In this document: piece after piece, positions 26,786 to 34,811 of the stretch
Numbering within the stretch: the first letter of the stretch is position 1
Layout: each line of letters begins with the position of its first letter
Assembly (NCBI RefSeq): GCF_000519205.1
Contig: NZ_JAFB01000033.1
Coordinates: 1-64,000, forward strand
Length of the DNA: 64,000 bases
Direction: 5' to 3'
From: Amycolatopsis taiwanensis DSM 45107
GTDB lineage: Bacteria; Actinomycetota; Actinomycetes; Mycobacteriales; Pseudonocardiaceae
Translations under genes and position numbers: made by a program
Notes under the pieces: generated by a model
What the model was told of the DNA's origin: nothing
The model's input: only the letters and a program-made list of their open reading frames with translations
Databases searched by the model: none

Positions 26786-28056
26786 TGTCCGAGCAGACTT
26801 CCGCTTCCCGGTTGTGGCAGGTCCCCGATGGGGACCTGGCCGCGATCGGGTTGACGTGTGAGGAAAGGCTGCGGGTCGCCTATGCGGAGATGCTCGAGTT
26901 CGTGGGGGAGAGCGAGCAGCGTGGGCTGGGGAAGTCCTTGGGATTCAAGGACAATGCCGCGTTCCTGAGCGATACCTTGCGGATTTCTGCGCGGGAAGCC
27001 AAACAGCGCATCGACCATGCTGCGGCGACCATGGCGTCCTCGTCGCTGACCGGGGTGCCGCAGCCGCCGCCGCAGGCCGCCACCGGCGAAGCCCTCACCG
27101 CGGGGGACATCAACGTAGAGCATGTCCACGCGATTACTACGACTATGCAGGCGTGCCCGGCGGAGATTCCGGTTGAGCAGCGCGAGGCGGATGAGCGGAT
27201 TCTGGTGGAGTTGGCTCGGCAGGCCGGGCCGGAGGCGGTGCGCAAAGCCGGCCGTCGGCTGCGCTCTCTCTGGGAGCAGGAGACCGCGCCACCGGAAGAC
27301 AAGGACCGCGAACAGGCTCACCCACTGCGCCGGCTGGACATCACGCGCCGCAAAGACGGCAGCATCCGCTTCAGCGGTGAACTCGACGCCGAAACCGCCG
27401 AAGAGCTCGACGGGCTACTCGGTCCGCTGGCGAAGCCACACAAGAATCCCGAGACCGGTGAGCATGATTCCCGCACCCCCGCCGAACGAGCAGGAGACGC
27501 GCTGGCCGAGATCATTGGCTTGGCCGCGCGTTGCGATGAGTTGTCGACTCAGGGCGGTGAGCGCGCGGTGATGATCGTGTCGGTCACTCTCGCGGAGCTG
27601 GAGAACCGTGCCCGGCACGCCTTCCTCGACATCCCCGGGATATCGAGCGTCGACGGCCTTCGCCGCCTGGCGTGTGAGGCCAAGGTGGTGCCCGCGATCT
27701 TCGGCAACAACGCCGCGCCCCTGTATGTGGGCGATGCTTCCCGGTTCGCCACCCCCGCCCAACGCCGCTACCTGGCCGCACGAGACGGCGGATGTGCGTT
27801 TCCCGGTTGCACTCGCGGTCCTAAGTGGACGACACCACACCATGTCGTGTCCTGGTCGGTGGACAAGCGCACCGACGCCGACAATCTCGTGCTGCTGTGC
27901 GCTAAGCATCACCGGGTGATTCATCACACGTCCTGGGAGGTACGGATGAACGGGCATCTGCCCGACTTCATCCCGCCGCCCTGGATTGACCAGGAGCGAA
28001 GACCCATGCGCAACCTCGCGCACACCACCCCACCCAGATACCAACAAGCCGCATAA
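26785..28056 (+). CDS. DUF222 / 13E12-repeat protein with HNH endonuclease domain
   Basis: The 423-residue protein has an alpha-helical DUF222 N-terminal region (about residues 30-290). It ends in an HNH nuclease motif, CAFPGCTRGPKWTTPHHV with DADNLVLLCAKHHRVIHH, near residues 338-380. This is the 13E12 repeat family, found in many copies in actinobacteria and often treated as mobile or repetitive; its substrate and biological role are unknown. The leaderless GTG start and tandem upstream repeat suggest its own regulation. A strong hairpin follows the stop. A second family member closes the catabolic region at 58932. Confidence 0.85.
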   Translation: MSEQTSASRLWQVPDGDLAAIGLTCEERLRVAYAEMLEFVGESEQRGLGKSLGFKDNAAFLSDTLRISAREAKQRIDHAAATMASSSLTGVPQPPPQAATGEALTAGDINVEHVHAITTTMQACPAEIPVEQREADERILVELARQAGPEAVRKAGRRLRSLWEQETAPPEDKDREQAHPLRRLDITRRKDGSIRFSGELDAETAEELDGLLGPLAKPHKNPETGEHDSRTPAERAGDALAEIIGLAARCDELSTQGGERAVMIVSVTLAELENRARHAFLDIPGISSVDGLRRLACEAKVVPAIFGNNAAPLYVGDASRFATPAQRRYLAARDGGCAFPGCTRGPKWTTPHHVVSWSVDKRTDADNLVLLCAKHHRVIHHTSWEVRMNGHLPDFIPPPWIDQERRPMRNLAHTTPPRYQQAA

Positions 28057-28118
28057 CTCCACAGGGTCAGCACCCGGACAGACACCACCGTCATCCGGGC
28101 GCTGACCCTGTCATGCGG
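28049..28118 (+). terminator. Large hairpin, probable factor-independent terminator
   Basis: Arms 28061-28078 and 28094-28111 pair over 18 positions with one mismatch (ACAGGGTCAGC with GCTGACCCTGT, CCCGGA with TCCGGG) around a 15-base loop. CCGCAT at 28049-28054 and ATGCGG at 28113-28118 add an outer stem with a small bulge. There is no T-tract, which is normal for high-GC actinobacteria. The size is larger than a simple terminator needs, so it could also be a mobile repeat end. Confidence 0.6.
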
Positions 28119-28307
28119 CCCAGTTCACCGCCTGCCTAACCCAATCGAGTTCGTCTGCTACGGCCTGACGTAGTTTGGCCGGGTGACTGGAGGGCTCAGA
28201 CGTGTGCATCTTCCTCGCCGCCCCCACCAAGTGCGGTACCTGACCGACGTTCACGTGTAGGCCAGTCAAGACCTCAAATCTCTTGAGTTCGCTGGGAGAG
28301 CGAGAAC

Positions 28308-29027
28308 GTGGAACAAGTAGTGAATCTGTGGCGGTGCGGTGTCGGGGAGGTGCCGGAGTCAGTCTGGCGGCGGACTGACCTGGAGGTGCTGATCCTGGCG
28401 GACAACGGGCTGACGACGATCTCGCCCAAGATCGGACTGCTGCACCACCTGCGCACGCTGGATCTGGGACACAACGCACTCACCACAGTCCCCGAGGAAG
28501 TGGGTGACTTGCCAGCACTCACCGACTTCCTGTACCTGCACGACAACCGGTTGACCGGGCTCCCCGAATCGCTCGGACGCCTGACGCGGCTGCGCTACCT
28601 CAACGTCAGTGAGAACAACCTCACCGGACTCCCCGAGACCATCGGTGACATGCGTAACCTCATCGAACTGCGAGCCCAGCACAACGACCTGTCCAGGCTC
28701 CCCGACACGGTTGGCCGCCTGTCCCGGCTGCGAGAGCTGTGGCTTCGCGGAAACGCCCTTCAATGCCTACCGGAATCCGTCGCCGAACTGACGCAACTGC
28801 GTCACCTGGATCTCCGCGAGAACGCGCTGACCGAGATCCCCGAGTCTTTGGCCGGGCTCCCGCGTCTGCGCCACCTCGATCTACGGTCCAACCGCGTCCA
28901 GAAGTTGCCCGGCTGGATTGTCCGAATGCCCGCGCTCGAGAAGCTGGACCTGCGCTGGAACGACCTCGAACTCGCCGGCCATTTGCTCGACGACCTGGAC
29001 CAACGTGGGTGTGTGGTGCTCAAGTGA
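28308..29027 (+). CDS. Leucine-rich-repeat protein
   Basis: The 239-residue protein is almost wholly made of about nine 23-residue repeats of the pattern LxxLxLxxNxLxxLPExxGxLxxL, for example LRTLDLGHNALTTVPEEVG and LRYLNVSENNLTGLPETIG. There is no signal peptide, membrane helix or attached kinase or GTPase domain, so it is probably a cytosolic protein-protein interaction module. The GTG start is preceded by GGAGAGCGAG. It is convergent with the small Cys protein gene and lies between the HNH gene and the Rieske operon; a link to catabolism is not evident. Confidence 0.8.
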   Translation: MEQVVNLWRCGVGEVPESVWRRTDLEVLILADNGLTTISPKIGLLHHLRTLDLGHNALTTVPEEVGDLPALTDFLYLHDNRLTGLPESLGRLTRLRYLNVSENNLTGLPETIGDMRNLIELRAQHNDLSRLPDTVGRLSRLRELWLRGNALQCLPESVAELTQLRHLDLRENALTEIPESLAGLPRLRHLDLRSNRVQKLPGWIVRMPALEKLDLRWNDLELAGHLLDDLDQRGCVVLK

Positions 29028-29050
29028 CCGAACAGCCCGAGGCCAGGATC

Positions 29051-29356
29051 CTAGCCGGCCATATCTGCCCGATCCTTTACCACGGCGACGTCGTCCTGAG
29101 CGACGAGCAGTTCCCCGGTAACTGCCGCATCGGCGATCGTCTGCCGTAGTGCGGAGCAGGTCGGGAAGTCGGTCTCCCGCAGCAGACCGTCGTCGTGGGC
29201 CTGCTTGCGCTCCAGGCAGGTTCGCGCCGAGTCCTGGTTCCACTGGATGCTGGTCTGCTGCCAGCTTGCCTTGCGCACCAGGACGACCGCGTCGCAGCGC
29301 CGGCACTGCACCGGGCTCATCGGCAGGGTTTCCAGCCGGTTGTCCGGGCGGATCAT
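29051..29356 (-). CDS. Small four-cysteine protein coupled to the Rieske oxygenase
   Basis: The 101-residue protein has a CxxC (Cys18, Cys21 in VQCRRCDAVV) and single cysteines at 47 and 67, which could bind zinc or an iron-sulfur cluster. It also contains VRKASWQQTSIQW, a strikingly conserved-looking stretch. Its ATG overlaps the oxygenase stop (ATGA), so the two proteins are made together. Rieske oxygenases need a ferredoxin or reductase and none is encoded nearby, so an accessory or electron-transfer role is possible. The cysteine spacing does not match standard [2Fe-2S] or [4Fe-4S] ferredoxins. I do not recognise the family. Confidence 0.6.
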   Translation of the reverse strand: MIRPDNRLETLPMSPVQCRRCDAVVLVRKASWQQTSIQWNQDSARTCLERKQAHDDGLLRETDFPTCSALRQTIADAAVTGELLVAQDDVAVVKDRADMAG

Positions 29357-30510
29357 CGCGCGGCCGGTTCCTTCCGCGAGCGGGCGGCGCGCGCCGCGAT
29401 GTTCTCCTCGACCTGCTTCTGCCACATCTGGACCGGCTTCGTGGTGTCCAGCTCGAACTCGAAACGTTCCACCATCTCCGGCTGGATGTCGGCAACGTCC
29501 ACATAGAACTGTTCGTACCAGCGCCGCAACTGGTAGACCGGGCCGTCTTCCTCGCACAGCAACGGGTTGTCGATCCGCGCCTTGTTCTTCCAGATCTCCA
29601 CGTCCTGCTCGAAGCCACGCCGGACGTATTCGCCCTGGGTGTTCGCGACCTGTAATGCGGCCTCTTCACCGAGATCCGCCTGCTTCTGCACGATGATCCC
29701 GTACTGCAATACGAACGAGTTCGCGGTCACCGGGTAATGACAGTTGATCAGCGTGGTCTTGATGTCGCGGTCCTCGTAGTGATAGGTCAGATCGTCGATC
29801 ATGAACGACGGACCGTAGTACGCGGCGACCGAGGAGTTGCCGAGTAGCTGCGGCCCGCTGCCGTCGCCGGCGCGGACGTCCTCGCGGGACTTACCGTTCA
29901 TGTGCTGCGCCGCGACGTGCCCTTCGAAGATGTTCTTGAAGTACGTCGGGAAGCTGTAGTGCACGTAGAAGAAGTGCGCCATGTCCACGACGTTGTCGAT
30001 GATCTCCCGGCAGTTGGTGTGGACGAGCGTTTCGTACCAGACCCAGTCGGTCCAGCCCTCGTCCAGCGCGCCCTCGATCCGTGGCGGCTTCTGCGCCTCG
30101 ATCGGCGGGTTGCCTTCAGGATCGTTCCACACGAACAGCATCCCGTCCTGCACCAGCGTCTGCCACGCCCGGGTGCGTGCGCGAAGCGGGACCCGGCGGG
30201 CGTAGGGGATCTGCTTGCATTTGCCGTCGCCGCCCCATCGCCAGTCGTGGAACGGGCAGGCGACCTCGTTGCCCTTGACGGTGCCCTGCGAAAGGTCGCC
30301 GCCCATGTGCCGGCAGTACGCGTCGAGGACGTTGAGGTTGCCGTCGGAGCCTTGGAACACGACGAGCTTGTCGCCGAAGGCGGTCACCGTGTGCGGCTTG
30401 CCGTCGGAAAATTCGCGTGCCAGCCCGAGGCAGTGCCACCCGCGAGCGAACCGCGTGGGCGCGGGGGCTGCCTCGATCGTGCGGACGTCGTTGTCGATGG
30501 CTTTGGTCAT
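29353..30510 (-). CDS. Rieske non-heme iron oxygenase, KshA-like
   Basis: The 385-residue protein has the Rieske cluster ligands CRH (Cys66, His68) and CPFH (Cys85, His88). The mononuclear iron ligands lie in DNVVDMAHFFYVH (His179, His184). Length, the NGEV-like cluster loop and the C-terminal ERFEFELDTTKPVQMW match the terminal oxygenase of 3-ketosteroid 9-alpha-hydroxylase (KshA) and related enzymes. It would hydroxylate a ring carbon using electrons from a KshB-type reductase, which is not in the window. ATG 30510 was chosen. It is divergent from the HsaA-like gene across a perfect copy of the promoter element. Confidence 0.85.
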   Translation of the reverse strand: MTKAIDNDVRTIEAAPAPTRFARGWHCLGLAREFSDGKPHTVTAFGDKLVVFQGSDGNLNVLDAYCRHMGGDLSQGTVKGNEVACPFHDWRWGGDGKCKQIPYARRVPLRARTRAWQTLVQDGMLFVWNDPEGNPPIEAQKPPRIEGALDEGWTDWVWYETLVHTNCREIIDNVVDMAHFFYVHYSFPTYFKNIFEGHVAAQHMNGKSREDVRAGDGSGPQLLGNSSVAAYYGPSFMIDDLTYHYEDRDIKTTLINCHYPVTANSFVLQYGIIVQKQADLGEEAALQVANTQGEYVRRGFEQDVEIWKNKARIDNPLLCEEDGPVYQLRRWYEQFYVDVADIQPEMVERFEFELDTTKPVQMWQKQVEENIAARAARSRKEPAAR

Positions 30511-30595
30511 GGCGCTGGTACCCAATCCTTGCGTCGTGCGGGGAGTGAATCCGCCAGCCAGTCTCCTGCGGCGGGCGCGTCCGGCGTAGTCGTGA

Positions 30596-30610
30596 TCCCG
30601 GTGGCCGGGA
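30596..30610. promoter_or_regulatory. Palindromic regulatory element, copy 6 (perfect TCCCG-N5-CGGGA)
   Basis: This is a perfect copy between the divergent KshA-like and HsaA-like genes, about 80 bases before the HsaA-like start. A second related palindrome, GATCCC at 30615-30620 and GGGATC at 30627-30632, follows with a spacer one base shorter than in the other copies. Confidence 0.6.
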
Positions 30611-30688
30611 CTCCGATCCCCTCGCCGGGATCGGGGCACGCACCATGGGCGGGGACAGCTGCCGCCGGCGTCGCACTGGAGCGTGGTC

Positions 30689-31855
30689 ATGAGGAATGCG
30701 GTCCTCGAGGAGTTGCGGCCCGTCCTTCCACGGATAGCCGAGCGCGCGGGCCGTACGGACGCTGATGCGAACGTGCCCGTCGAGACCATGGCGGAGTTGA
30801 AGGCGGCCGGGGTGTTCCGGATGTTGCAGCCGAAACGCTTCGGAGGTACCGAGAGCAACCCGGTCGCCTTCTACGAGGTGGTGCGCGAACTCGCCGCGAT
30901 CTGCGGATCCACCGGCTGGGTGACGGCGGTGCTCGGGGTGCACCCGTGGCAGCTCGGGCTGTTCGCCGAGCGAGCGCAGGAGGAGGTGTGGGGCAGCGAC
31001 CCGAATGCCCTGGTGTCATCGTCGTATGCGCCGATCGGGCGGTTGACGCCGGTCGACGGCGGCTACCGGCTGTCCGGGCGCTGGAGCTTCTCGTCCGGCT
31101 GCGGGCACTGTTCCTGGGTGTTACTCGGCGGATGGCTGGCCGGCGCCGACGGCAAGCCGGTCGACGTCATCACCGTGCTGGTGCCGCGCAGCGATTACGT
31201 GATCAACGAGGTCTGGGACGTCAGCGGCTTGCGGGGCACCGCGAGCAACGACATCGTCGTGGAGAACGCCTTCGTGCCCAAGCACCGCAGCATCCGCAAC
31301 TACGACCAGGCGCGGTTGCGCGGCCCCGGCCACCGGATCAACACCGGTCCGCTGTACCGGATGCCGTTCGCGTCGATCTTCACGACCACGGTCACCGCTC
31401 CCATCGTCGGTATGGCCGCCGGCTGCTATCGCAACTATGTCGAGCAGATGCGGGACCGGGTACGGCTCAGCTACGGCGGCAGGCCGTTCGCCGAAGACCA
31501 GTTCGCGCACGTCGCCGTCGCACGGGCCGCCTCGGAGATCGACGCGGCGGTGCTGCAGCTCGACCGCAACATCACCGAGCTCTACGAGTACGCGGCGGCG
31601 AACGAGCCGATCCCGATCGAGCTGCGGCTGCGTACCCGAAGGGACCAGGTTCGCGGCACCGAACGCGCCCTGGAGGCGATCGACCTGCTGTTCAAGACCG
31701 CGGGCGGCAACTCGTTGAAACGCGGCAACGCCGTCGAGCGGGCATGGCGGGACGCCCATGCCGGAAGCGTGCACGTCGCGAACGATGTGGAGCGGGCCCT
31801 GGCCATGTACGGACGCGGTGAATTCGGCTTCACCATCGAGGACAACCTGCTTTGA
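30689..31855 (+). CDS. Acyl-CoA dehydrogenase-fold flavin monooxygenase, HsaA-like
   Basis: The 388-residue protein has the acyl-CoA dehydrogenase fold but carries features of the reduced-flavin hydroxylases: ICGSTGWVTAVLGVHPWQL, YRLSGRWSFSSGCGHCSW and GTASNDIVVENAFVP. HsaA, which hydroxylates 3-HSA in steroid ring A breakdown, is the closest named relative I can suggest by pattern. No HsaB-type flavin reductase is in the window. ATG 30689 was chosen over GTG 30683. It overlaps or abuts the cysC gene, so hydroxylation and PAPS synthesis share a transcript. Confidence 0.75.
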   Translation: MRNAVLEELRPVLPRIAERAGRTDADANVPVETMAELKAAGVFRMLQPKRFGGTESNPVAFYEVVRELAAICGSTGWVTAVLGVHPWQLGLFAERAQEEVWGSDPNALVSSSYAPIGRLTPVDGGYRLSGRWSFSSGCGHCSWVLLGGWLAGADGKPVDVITVLVPRSDYVINEVWDVSGLRGTASNDIVVENAFVPKHRSIRNYDQARLRGPGHRINTGPLYRMPFASIFTTTVTAPIVGMAAGCYRNYVEQMRDRVRLSYGGRPFAEDQFAHVAVARAASEIDAAVLQLDRNITELYEYAAANEPIPIELRLRTRRDQVRGTERALEAIDLLFKTAGGNSLKRGNAVERAWRDAHAGSVHVANDVERALAMYGRGEFGFTIEDNLL

Positions 31856-31860
31856 AACCC

Positions 31861-33081
31861 ATGAAACAGTACTTTCCGAACCCTCGCGAACTTGACGACC
31901 TGGCGCTGCTGCGCAGCGGCGCGCTGGCCCCGTTGGCGGGTTTCGAGGGCAGCGACGGTCAGATCACGCTGCAGGTGCCGCCGGAGATCGCCGCCGACGG
32001 TGCGTTGGAACTGGTGGACGCCGAGGGTGCGCCGCTCGCACGAGTGTCCATCGAGTCGACGTACGCCGCCGGCGAGCTGGTTGGGGTCGTGGGCGGGGTG
32101 ACACCGTGCGAACGCGGTGACTTCGCCTTCCAGCAACTACTCCTCGACACCGGTGAGGTCCGTCAGCGCTACGGCCCGAGCACGCTCACGGTGCCGGTGG
32201 ATCGCGCGCTCACCGTGGCCGGCCTGCGGGACATCGAACGGGCCGCGGCCGGGCGTCCGGTGCTGCTGCTGGCGTTGGCCGGGCACAATCGGCCGCTCGG
32301 GCTGTCCCGCACCGGCCTGGTGCGGGCGACACTCGCCGCGGCCGGCTGTCTCCCCGCCGCCGACGTGGTGGTCGTGCCCCTGGCCCGGCGCGACGATCCG
32401 GCGGCGGATCGGCGTCTTCTGCGACGCGTCGTCCGCGCATACGCTCCCGGCGAGATCGCCGAATGCGGCGGCACGGGCGAGCTGCCGGAGGCCGTGGCGG
32501 AGGTGGTGCGGCGGGAGCGTTCCGGCGGACTGGTGGTCTTCTTCACCGGTTTGTCCGGAAGCGGCAAGTCGACCCTGGCCAGGGCATTGTGCCAGATCAT
32601 CACCGAACGCGGGCGGCGCGCGGTCACCAGCCTCGACGGCGATGTCGTCCGGCGCAACCTCTCCGCCGGGCTGACCTTTTCCAGGCAGGACCGGGAAACC
32701 AACGTCCGGCGGATCGGCTGGGTGGCCGCCGAGATCAGCAGGCACGGCGGCGTCTCCGTATGCAGCCCGATCGCGCCGTTCGACGCGACGCGCAGGCAGG
32801 TGCGGTGCATGGTCGAGGAGGCGGGCGGAACGTTCGTGCTCATTCACGTGGCCACGCCACTCGCGGAATGCGAGCGACGGGATCGCAAAGGCTGGTATGC
32901 CAAGGCGCGACGCGGTGAGGTCGCCGAGTTCACCGGGATCTCCTCGCCGTACGAGGTTCCGCGGGACGCCGATCTACGGGTCGACACCACCGGCCGCGAC
33001 GTCGACGATGTGATGGAGGATGTATTGAAGGTCGTCTGCGACCGGAGTCAGGTGTTGTCGCGAACGAAGGGGGCTCAGTAA
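31861..33081 (+). CDS. cysC: Adenylylsulfate kinase with ATP-sulfurylase-like N-terminal region
   Basis: The C-terminal part (about residues 220-400) is a full APS kinase: P-loop TGLSGSGKSTLA near residue 230, LDGDVVRRNLSAGLTFS, RDRETNVRRIG and an IS-containing substrate loop. It makes PAPS from APS. The first 220 residues begin with LDDLALLRSGALAPLAGF, the typical opening of an ATP sulfurylase (Sat) PUA-like domain, but the catalytic QxRN and HxxH motifs are not evident; AGHNRPLG may be a trace of one. ATG 31861 was chosen; TTG 31852 overlaps the preceding stop. cysQ follows with no gap. Confidence 0.85.
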   Translation: MKQYFPNPRELDDLALLRSGALAPLAGFEGSDGQITLQVPPEIAADGALELVDAEGAPLARVSIESTYAAGELVGVVGGVTPCERGDFAFQQLLLDTGEVRQRYGPSTLTVPVDRALTVAGLRDIERAAAGRPVLLLALAGHNRPLGLSRTGLVRATLAAAGCLPAADVVVVPLARRDDPAADRRLLRRVVRAYAPGEIAECGGTGELPEAVAEVVRRERSGGLVVFFTGLSGSGKSTLARALCQIITERGRRAVTSLDGDVVRRNLSAGLTFSRQDRETNVRRIGWVAAEISRHGGVSVCSPIAPFDATRRQVRCMVEEAGGTFVLIHVATPLAECERRDRKGWYAKARRGEVAEFTGISSPYEVPRDADLRVDTTGRDVDDVMEDVLKVVCDRSQVLSRTKGAQ

Positions 33082-33855
33082 TTGGACCGCTCTCCAGAGC
33101 CGATGCCGGAGGCCGCGACGGACGATCACGTGTTCGCCGGCTGGGCCGCGGCCGGCGCGGGCGCGATGCTGGTGAAGCTTCGTGATTCCGGACTGTCGGG
33201 CCAAGACCTCAAGGACGCCGGTGACCTGGCTTCGCACCGGTTCCTGATGCGGCTGATCGGACAGTATCGTCCCGACGATGTCGTGCTGTCCGAAGAGGGA
33301 AAGGACGACCGGCGGCGGCTGTCCGCACGCCGGGTCTGGATCATCGATCCGTTGGATGGCACGCGGGAGTTCGCCGAGCCGCCGCGCGACGATTGGGCGG
33401 TGCACGTCGCGCTCTGGGAGGACGGCGACCTCGTCGCCGGTGCCGTGGCCCAACCGGGGCTCGGCACGACGTTCACCACCGCCGATCCCGTGGCTCCTGC
33501 CCGGACGGGACCGAGCGAGCGGCCGCGGCTGGCCGTGAGCCGGACGCGGCCTCCGCGGTTCGTGGCGGCGCTGGCCGAGGATCTGGGTGCCGAGCTGGTC
33601 CCGATGGGTTCGGCCGGTGCGAAGGTGATCTCGGTGGTCCGCGGAATCACCGACGCCTACGTGCACGCGGGCGGCCAGTACGAGTGGGACTCGGCGGCCC
33701 CGGTCGTCGTCGCCCGCGCGGCCGGCCTGCACACCAGTCGTGTGGATGGTGCCGCGCTGCGCTACAACCAGCCGGACGTGCTGCTGCCCGACCTGCTGGT
33801 CTGCCGGCCGGATCTGGCGGAGCCGATCATCCGCCTGGTGCGGAACTACCGGTGA
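33082..33855 (+). CDS. cysQ: 3'(2'),5'-bisphosphate nucleotidase, CysQ-like
   Basis: The 257-residue protein belongs to the inositol monophosphatase superfamily: VVLSEEGKDD (metal ligand Glu) and WIIDPLDGTREFAE (metal ligands Asp) are present, and the late YEWDSAAPVVVARAAG completes the site. The REF after DGT is typical of CysQ, which removes the 3'-phosphate of PAP, the by-product that inhibits sulfotransferases. Placed directly behind cysC, it completes a PAPS make-and-clear pair. A TTG start at 33082 follows AAGGGGG; ATG 33103 is the alternative. Confidence 0.85.
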   Translation: MDRSPEPMPEAATDDHVFAGWAAAGAGAMLVKLRDSGLSGQDLKDAGDLASHRFLMRLIGQYRPDDVVLSEEGKDDRRRLSARRVWIIDPLDGTREFAEPPRDDWAVHVALWEDGDLVAGAVAQPGLGTTFTTADPVAPARTGPSERPRLAVSRTRPPRFVAALAEDLGAELVPMGSAGAKVISVVRGITDAYVHAGGQYEWDSAAPVVVARAAGLHTSRVDGAALRYNQPDVLLPDLLVCRPDLAEPIIRLVRNYR

Positions 33856-33856
33856 G

Positions 33857-34792
33857 CTATTTCCGGGCCGTCAAGTTGTCCACCCCGGTGGTGTCCAGTT
33901 GCGCCACGTTGTAGGCGGAGAACGTCTGTCGCGGCGGACGGTCCGCGAAATACGGTGTGAGCCGCTCATCCATTTCCTCGACGGTGAACGTTCCGTCCGC
34001 GGCGGTGAACTTCTGCTCGACCGTAGCCGGCGCCAGTAACGCCACCATGTCTCCGTAGACGACGAACACCTGCCCGTTGATCTTGGCGGACGCCGGCGAT
34101 GCCAGATAGCACACCAGGGTGGCGACCCGATCCGGAGACAGGATGTCGGGCCGGCTGCCGCTCTCCGGGTCACCGGCGAACACGTGCGCTGTCATGTCCG
34201 TCCGCGCGCGCGGACAGATCGCGTTGGCACATATGCCGTAGCGTGACAGTCCCTGCGCGGTCGACAGCGTCAACGCGGTGATTCCGGCCTTTGCCGCCGC
34301 GTAGTTGGGCTGGCCTGCCGACCCGAAAAGGAATGCCTCCGAGGTGGTGTTGACCATCCGCCCGTAGACCGGTTCCCCGGACTGCTTGCTCTTGCCGCGC
34401 CAGTAAACCGCGGCGGCACGGGAAACCGCCGCGTGCCCCTTGAGGTGAACCCGGATCACATCGTCCCATTGGGACTCGGTGAGGTTGAACAGCATGGTGT
34501 CACGCAGCACGCCCGCGTTGTTCACTACGATGTCCAGGCTGCCGAAGCTGTCCACCGCCGCCTGCACCAGCTCGTCACCGGTCGCCCACTGCCCGACATC
34601 GGCGCGGACGGCGACGGCGCGCCCGCCTGCGTCCACGATTTCGGCCGCGACCTTGTCGGCCGCCGGACCGACGTCGTTGACGACGACGGCCGCGCCGCGG
34701 CCCGCGAGGGCCAGTGCCTCGGCGCGCCCGAGGCCCGCACCGGCACCGGTGACGATCGCACTCCGGCCGGTCAGGCTGGTTGACTCCTTCAC
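33857..34792 (-). CDS. SDR-family (3R)-hydroxyacyl-CoA dehydrogenase-like protein
   Basis: The 311-residue enzyme has VTGAGAGLGRAEALALAGRGA, NNAGVLRD and the catalytic pair YAAAK. An insert before the active site (WRGKSKQSGEPVYGRMVNTTS) and an extended C-terminus are typical of the HSD17B4-like hydroxyacyl-CoA dehydrogenases used in steroid and branched-acid beta-oxidation. It would oxidise a 3-hydroxyacyl-CoA with NAD+. The start is GTG at 34792 after GGAG. It is divergent from the binding lipoprotein gene; the intervening region contains CAAGCG-type operators, so its expression belongs with the CoA region. Confidence 0.8.
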   Translation of the reverse strand: MKESTSLTGRSAIVTGAGAGLGRAEALALAGRGAAVVVNDVGPAADKVAAEIVDAGGRAVAVRADVGQWATGDELVQAAVDSFGSLDIVVNNAGVLRDTMLFNLTESQWDDVIRVHLKGHAAVSRAAAVYWRGKSKQSGEPVYGRMVNTTSEAFLFGSAGQPNYAAAKAGITALTLSTAQGLSRYGICANAICPRARTDMTAHVFAGDPESGSRPDILSPDRVATLVCYLASPASAKINGQVFVVYGDMVALLAPATVEQKFTAADGTFTVEEMDERLTPYFADRPPRQTFSAYNVAQLDTTGVDNLTARK

Positions 34793-34811
34793 CCGTATCC
34801 GCTCCTTCGAC

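Noticed and set aside
26505..26861. Plus-strand open frame before the first HNH gene
   Set aside because: It overlaps the HNH start and promoter and has no coding-like pattern in this frame; another frame holds only a short stop-terminated remnant.
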